Shown here piece after piece: positions 6,281 to 10,065 of a DNA stretch of 10,065 nucleotides. Positions within the stretch are counted from its first letter, which is position 1; the number at the start of each line of letters is the position of its first letter. The notes below the pieces were generated by a model, which worked only from the letters and a program-made list of their open reading frames with translations, was not told where the DNA came from and ran no database searches. The translations under genes were made by a program, and so were the position numbers. The stretch is taken from positions 1 to 10,065 of the forward strand of contig JALQUL010000348.1 of the NCBI GenBank assembly GCA_023260735.1, given 5' to 3'. The stretch is from Limnohabitans sp. (GTDB lineage: Bacteria; Pseudomonadota; Gammaproteobacteria; Burkholderiales; Burkholderiaceae_C).

Positions 6281-7144
6281 ATGAGGCCTATCTCCTTTCA
6301 TCTTGCCAACTGCATAGATCAAGCCATACAACAAGGGCTTGATCGATTAGACGCGCAACTTTTAATGCTTTGGGCACACGAAAGACCATTAAATCAAAGG
6401 GCTTGGTTATTGGCTCATGATCAAGATATGATTCAGGAAGAAACTTATGCAAAATGGTTGCAGTTAGTTAACAGGAGACTCAATCAAGAACCTTTGGCTT
6501 ATATTGTGGGGCAACAAGATTTTTATGGTTTACAACTTCAAGTCAATCCTGCTGTCTTAATACCTCGCCCCGACACCGAAACTCTGGTTGAATGGGCCCT
6601 AGAGCTAGCCCCCTTATTCAGCCAGACTTTAGATCAAAACCTACTTGACTTAGGTACTGGTAGTGGCGCTATTGCGTTGGCATTCAAAAGCCAACAAAAA
6701 AGCTGGTTCTGTACTGCGGTAGATGCAAGTGAAGCAGCACTTCAAGTGGCCGTACACAACAGCCACCATTTAAATTTGCCAGTAGAATTTATTTTGAGCG
6801 ACTGGTGCAATAATATTAGTAAAACTAGGCAATTTTCATTAATTGTTTCTAACCCACCGTATATTGTTCCGAATGACTCGCATTTAGCTCACTTACAATT
6901 TGAACCTATTTCTGCTTTAGTGGCAGAAAATCAAGGCTTAGCCGACATAACTCAAATTGTGCATCAAGCCACATTACATCTTCGAAATGGTGCATATTTA
7001 TTATTTGAACACGGCTATGATCAGGCTGAACAAGTGCGGCAGTTATTGATTCAGCAAGGTTTTAGTCAAGTCCAAAGCCGCCAAGATTTAGGTGGGAACT
7101 GGCGCTGTACAGGCGGTTGTTGGAATCCCTCATCCATTTTGTAA
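6281..7144 (+). CDS. prmC: Release factor glutamine N5-methyltransferase
   Basis: 287 residues. It uses S-adenosylmethionine to methylate the GGQ glutamine of RF1 and RF2, which speeds termination. The N-terminal helical substrate-binding domain covers about 1–75. PLAYIVGQQDFYG (71–83) and IPRPDTE (94–100) are the conserved linker motifs. LLDLGTGSGAIAL (121–133) is the SAM-binding loop, and NPPY (191–194) the active-site motif that holds the target glutamine amide. The start lies 8 bases after the prfA stop, with AAGG overlapping that stop as the ribosome binding site, so translational coupling is likely. The C-terminus (GCWNPSSIL) is slightly extended compared with the usual ending but unremarkable. 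Confidence 0.95.
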   Translation: MRPISFHLANCIDQAIQQGLDRLDAQLLMLWAHERPLNQRAWLLAHDQDMIQEETYAKWLQLVNRRLNQEPLAYIVGQQDFYGLQLQVNPAVLIPRPDTETLVEWALELAPLFSQTLDQNLLDLGTGSGAIALAFKSQQKSWFCTAVDASEAALQVAVHNSHHLNLPVEFILSDWCNNISKTRQFSLIVSNPPYIVPNDSHLAHLQFEPISALVAENQGLADITQIVHQATLHLRNGAYLLFEHGYDQAEQVRQLLIQQGFSQVQSRQDLGGNWRCTGGCWNPSSIL

Positions 7145-7166
7145 TAGTGCACAAGCTACAAGTTTG

Positions 7167-7190
7167 GTGTTTGGCCAACACTTTCTTTAA
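7167..7190 (+). terminator. Weak possible terminator after prmC
   Basis: GTGTT (7167–7171) pairs with AACAC (7177–7181) around a 5-nt loop, followed by TTTCTTTAA. The stem is only 5 bp and the T-run is interrupted, so transcription may pass through to grxD in part. Confidence 0.3.
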
Positions 7191-7303
7191 TCCCTTTAGA
7201 AATTCACCAAATAACTGCAAGCTATTAGAGTTTTATCAGTTCAGTGGCACAATATAGCCTATTGCTAATTTAGTTATTCATAGCAAACCATTTTTTATTT
7301 TGT

Positions 7304-7309
7304 AGAGGA
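7304..7309 (+). promoter_or_regulatory. Strong ribosome binding site of grxD
   Basis: AGAGGA, 6 bases before the ATG at 7316. It is the clearest Shine–Dalgarno in the window and fixes the grxD start. Confidence 0.8.
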
Positions 7310-7315
7310 CATTTT

Positions 7316-7636
7316 ATGACCACCGCTCACGAACGTATCGACCAACTAGTAAAAGGCAACGAAATTACTTTATTCATGAAGGGAACTGCCAGTTTTCCCC
7401 AATGTGGTTTTTCTGGCCGTGCCATTCAAATTTTAAAAGCATGTGGCGTTGACACCAAAAACATTACCACAGTCAATGTTTTGGAAGATCAAGAAATTCG
7501 TCAAGGTATTAAAGAATATAGCAACTGGCCTACTATTCCTCAGCTTTATGTTAAAGGTGAGTTTATTGGTGGTTCTGACATCATGATGGAAATGTATGAA
7601 AACGGTGAATTGCAACAAGCAATCAACGGTCAATAA
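7316..7636 (+). CDS. grxD: Monothiol glutaredoxin (CGFS type)
   Basis: 106 residues, usual for a single-domain Grx4-type protein. It binds a shared [2Fe-2S] cluster with glutathione and passes it to target proteins in the cytoplasm; it is not a general disulfide reductase. Lys22 in LFMKGT, the active-site CGFS at 30–33, WPTIPQLYV (71–79) with its cis-proline, and GGSD (85–88) for glutathione binding are all present. It has its own ribosome binding site and a 171-base gap from prmC, so it is probably transcribed separately. It is the last plus-strand gene and converges on the dipeptidase gene. Confidence 0.95.
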   Translation: MTTAHERIDQLVKGNEITLFMKGTASFPQCGFSGRAIQILKACGVDTKNITTVNVLEDQEIRQGIKEYSNWPTIPQLYVKGEFIGGSDIMMEMYENGELQQAINGQ

Positions 7637-7644
7637 GAAATTCC

Positions 7645-7683
7645 AAGTAAAAAAACCAGCCCTAAAGGCTGGTTTTTTTACTT
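7645..7683. terminator. Bidirectional terminator between grxD and the dipeptidase gene
   Basis: A perfect 17-bp stem (7645–7661 with 7667–7683), core CCAGCC/GGCTGG, a 5-nt loop and seven consecutive A/T on each side. It serves grxD on the plus strand and the proS–transglycosylase–dipeptidase operon on the minus strand, lying within 15 bases of both stop codons. Confidence 0.92.
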
Positions 7684-7695
7684 CATAATACATCA

Positions 7696-8295
7696 CTAAA
7701 TATCAGCATTCACCAAATCAAAACTAGTTGCATGAGGCAATTGATAATGCCACCATTCACGTGGATGATGGACAAATCCTGCGGTCAACATCACAGTCAG
7801 TAGACGCATTCGATTAATTTGCATAATCTCTTGCCCTAGGCCTAAATAAAAATGATGGGAGCGCACATCCATCGTATCAAAACCTGTTCCCATATCCAAT
7901 TCTTCACCTGTAGTCATATCCAGCAAGGTCAGGTCAATTGCCACGCCTCTTGTATGATTAGAGCCAATTGTAGGATCTGCAACATAATCGGGATTGGGGC
8001 AAACCTGCCACAAACGCTCTTGAGCACTTTGTGGTCTAAATGCATCAAAAACTTTAATTTTATAACCTAAGTTTTTAGCAACTTTTACTGCTTTTTGTAG
8101 TGCGTTAGCTGCTATAGGATGTAAAAAGCATTGGTCATGCAAATAAATTACCTGCCCAGTAAAGTTATCAGTTTGAGCATATTTCAAATCAATTACTACA
8201 TCAAACTCTTTTTCAGTGATGTGTACCAAACCAGCATGATCAAAAAAAGGCGCTGTGCTTTTTTCATTAGAGTTGGTCATTTTTACATTTCCCAT
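7696..8295 (-). CDS. ddpX: D-alanyl-D-alanine dipeptidase (M15D, VanX/DdpX family)
   Basis: 199 residues from the ATG at 8295, or 194 from the in-frame ATG at 8280, which I cannot exclude; neither has a strong ribosome binding site. It is a zinc peptidase that splits free D-Ala-D-Ala. Zinc ligands are His114 and Asp121 (SNHTRGVAIDLT) and His183 (EWWHY), with catalytic Glu180. The arginine of DAFRP (Arg87) matches the transition-state arginine of VanX. FDVVIDLKYA at 31–40 is the typical N-terminal block. No signal peptide is seen, so it probably acts in the cytoplasm, recycling D-alanine from peptidoglycan. It overlaps the end of the lytic transglycosylase gene by 13 bases with the first start, suggesting coupled translation. 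No vanH, vanA or vanS relatives are present, so resistance is unlikely. The symbol is given by family. Confidence 0.88.
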   Translation of the reverse strand: MGNVKMTNSNEKSTAPFFDHAGLVHITEKEFDVVIDLKYAQTDNFTGQVIYLHDQCFLHPIAANALQKAVKVAKNLGYKIKVFDAFRPQSAQERLWQVCPNPDYVADPTIGSNHTRGVAIDLTLLDMTTGEELDMGTGFDTMDVRSHHFYLGLGQEIMQINRMRLLTVMLTAGFVHHPREWWHYQLPHATSFDLVNADI

Positions 8296-8915
8296 TTTCT
8301 TTGTGCCCCCAATACTGCATCAGGATAAGGCGATTTTCCTCTGGAGCCGTTATATCGCCCCAAAGCATAAAATAAATTACCTTTTTCAATATCAAGATAA
8401 TGACGCAAAATCACGCAACCAAATCTTAAATTGGCTTGCATATGAAACAACACACTCGCATCACTATTGCCAATCACACGAGTCCAAAACGGCATAACTT
8501 GCATATAGCCTCTAGCACCCACTACACTTACTGCGTATTTTCTAAAATTACTTTCAACCTGAACCAAGCCCAAAACCAAACTGACTTCTAAGCCTGCTCG
8601 TTTGCTTTCATACCAAATAGTTTGCAAAAACTCTTTTCTTTCGGTTTCATCACGAATTTTTGCCTTCAGTCGTAATCCCATTTCAGATAACCACAGAATA
8701 TATTTTTCTCTGGCCAATGAATTGGTAAATTCGGGCACAGGTGGGGCGCTATAAGCAATAGCAGCACTCATAGCACTTCTGACTGAGTCAGCAAGTGGTT
8801 CTTCTAACTGCCGGCCAGCCCAACTTTTTGAGTAAGGCAAGACCAACAAAAGTGCTATAGAAGCAGAGCGCTTATAAAAATGCCGTCTGTTTGACTGTAA
8901 AACGGGATCTGTCAT
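8283..8915 (-). CDS. Lytic transglycosylase, SLT domain, with twin-arginine-like signal
   Basis: 210 residues from the ATG at 8915; a GTG at 8960 in the same frame would give 225 residues and overlap the end of proS. Residues 16–225 of that longer form are the protein described here, and the numbering below uses the longer form. NRRHFYKRS (24–32) followed by ASIALLLVLPYSKSWAG looks like a Tat-type export signal with a likely cleavage site near residue 48. The SLT domain begins near residue 113, with catalytic Glu136 in VQVESNF, GARGYMQVMP (148–157) and ALGRYNGSRG (199–208). It cleaves peptidoglycan glycan strands to 1,6-anhydro ends in the periplasm. It is followed by the overlapping dipeptidase gene and preceded by proS, so the three are probably co-transcribed. 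Confidence 0.88.
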   Translation of the reverse strand: MTDPVLQSNRRHFYKRSASIALLLVLPYSKSWAGRQLEEPLADSVRSAMSAAIAYSAPPVPEFTNSLAREKYILWLSEMGLRLKAKIRDETERKEFLQTIWYESKRAGLEVSLVLGLVQVESNFRKYAVSVVGARGYMQVMPFWTRVIGNSDASVLFHMQANLRFGCVILRHYLDIEKGNLFYALGRYNGSRGKSPYPDAVLGAQRKWEM

Positions 8916-8953
8916 GACTTCAGTTGGTATTTTGCTCTGCTTTAAATAGTCAA

Positions 8954-10065
8954 TTAACACTTAATTAAAGAGCGTAATGTACTGGCTACTTGGTCAATCG
9001 CAATTTTTTTGGGTTCAGCTTCACGACGATGTAAAACCTCATAACTGCCGTCTTTAATACCTCTATCAGACACCACTACTCTGTGTGGCACACCGATTAA
9101 CTCCCATTCAGCAAACATCACACCAGGGCGCTCGTCACGGTCATCTAAAATAACATCAATCCCTAAATCTAACAATTCTTGGTAAAGTTTGTCAGCAGCA
9201 GCTTTTACTTCAGGAAAACGATTGGCACCGATAGGGCATAAAACTACAGTAAACGGAGCTAAAGCATCTGGCCAAATCATACCTTTTTCATCATGATTTT
9301 GCTCAATAGCAGCGGCAGGTAAGCGGGTAATACCCACGCCATAACAGCCCATTTCAGCAAATTGTGGCTTGCCATTAATATCTAAGAAAGTCGCGTTCAT
9401 GGCTTTGCTGTATTTATTACCTAAGTAAAAAATATGACCTACTTCAATACCACGCTCAATTGCTAACGCGCCTTTACCATCAGGGGATGGGTCACCCGCC
9501 ACAACATTACGGATATCGGCTACTAAATCAGGTTCTGGTAAATCACGACCCCAGTTCACACCGGTGTAATGGAAATCGGGTTCGTTGGCACCACAAACCC
9601 AATCTGACATAACTGCAACTTCTCTGTCTGCAACTACTTTTACAGGCTTTTTAAGGTTAATTAAACCCAAATAACCTGGTTTAGAACCAAAATATTCATT
9701 TAACTCTTCAAGAGAAGCAAAACGGAAACCCGCTTCCATGCCAGGAATTTTATTGACCTTGACTTCATTCATATCATGGTCGCCACGTAATAATAAAACC
9801 CAAATCGTTACCTTGATAGAGCCATCTGCATGTTGATCATCAGTAGCCATGACTAAGGTTTTAATGGTCGAGTCAAGAGGAATATTTAAAAATTCGGCTA
9901 CATCGGCACAAGTACTTTTATTTGGAGTATGAGTTTTAGTTAAAGCTTGCAGACCTAGTGCTCTGGTTTTTACAGGTGCCAAAGCTTCTGCTTTTTCCAT
10001 ATTGGCAGCATAATCACTGTTAGGGCAATACACAATGGCATCTTCGCCTGTGGCTGCAATCACTT
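8954..10065 (-). CDS. proS: Prolyl-tRNA synthetase, C-terminal part (cut by the window edge)
   Basis: The frame runs off the right edge, so the N-terminal portion with motifs 1 and 2 is missing; 369 residues are visible counted from a GTG codon at 10063 that is internal, not a true start. The enzyme charges tRNA(Pro) with proline. The visible part begins at VIAATGEDAIVYC, just before the YbaK-like editing domain (about 33–165) that removes wrongly attached alanine, so this is the long bacterial type. Class II motif 3 follows at MGCYGVGITR (238–247), then the anticodon-binding domain (about 272–369) containing DDRDERPGVMFAEWELIG. It ends SLIKC. Its stop is within a few bases of the possible GTG start of the transglycosylase gene, consistent with an operon. 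Confidence 0.96.
   Translation of the reverse strand, partial: VIAATGEDAIVYCPNSDYAANMEKAEALAPVKTRALGLQALTKTHTPNKSTCADVAEFLNIPLDSTIKTLVMATDDQHADGSIKVTIWVLLLRGDHDMNEVKVNKIPGMEAGFRFASLEELNEYFGSKPGYLGLINLKKPVKVVADREVAVMSDWVCGANEPDFHYTGVNWGRDLPEPDLVADIRNVVAGDPSPDGKGALAIERGIEVGHIFYLGNKYSKAMNATFLDINGKPQFAEMGCYGVGITRLPAAAIEQNHDEKGMIWPDALAPFTVVLCPIGANRFPEVKAAADKLYQELLDLGIDVILDDRDERPGVMFAEWELIGVPHRVVVSDRGIKDGSYEVLHRREAEPKKIAIDQVASTLRSLIKC

Noticed and set aside
7696..8295. Vancomycin-resistance (vanX) cassette
   Set aside because: The protein is of the VanX/DdpX family, but no vanH, vanA/B, vanR or vanS genes adjoin it; the neighbours are proS and a lytic transglycosylase, which fits a housekeeping recycling role.
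7433..8497. Several short open frames opposite grxD, the dipeptidase and the transglycosylase
   Set aside because: Each is antisense to a gene with full catalytic motifs; composition matches that expected from the complementary frames.

Overview
The window looks like a piece of a fairly AT-rich betaproteobacterial chromosome, most likely Burkholderiales. The same-strand order hemA–prfA–prmC–grxD is, from memory, familiar in that order, and the protein sequences fit. The genus cannot be fixed from the sequence alone. The standard genetic code applies: Trp is TGG throughout, and the cut-down tnpA tail and the HTH gene end in TGA.

Left part (1–3040) is an accessory-looking stretch. It opens with the decayed 3' half of an IS200/IS605-type tnpA (HUH motif and catalytic-Tyr region visible, WSPSY segment deleted, frame shifted) and the element's right-end hairpin. 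Next come a very AT-rich minus-strand gene for a membrane fatty acid hydroxylase/sterol desaturase-type di-iron enzyme with an unusual N-terminal insert, and a minus-strand OmpA-like peptidoglycan-binding protein whose gene is cut by an in-frame TGA 32 codons before its natural end. Divergent from the latter is a plus-strand XRE-type helix-turn-helix protein with its own terminator.

Middle (3040–7690): a small minus-strand three-helix membrane protein of unknown function is divergent from the housekeeping block. That block holds hemA (glutamyl-tRNA reductase, first committed step of C5 heme synthesis), prfA (RF1), prmC (which methylates the GGQ glutamine of release factors) and grxD (CGFS monothiol glutaredoxin, Fe–S delivery). 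prfA and prmC are 8 nt apart and act on the same pathway. The hemA/membrane-protein intergenic region carries repeated AATTCATAC/AATTGTC elements that could be an operator, and hemA has a TATAAT box so close to its ATG that its mRNA may be nearly leaderless.

Right part (7690–10065), all minus strand, reads proS (partial, runs off the right edge) → lytic transglycosylase with a twin-arginine-like export signal → D-Ala-D-Ala dipeptidase (VanX/DdpX family), the last two overlapping. This operon converges on grxD, and both share one strong bidirectional terminator (7645–7683).

I found no rRNA, tRNA, CRISPR array or clear new defence or mobile system. The best leads are the in-frame TGA in the OmpA-like gene, the AT-rich hydroxylase with its extra domain, and the hemA-upstream repeats.
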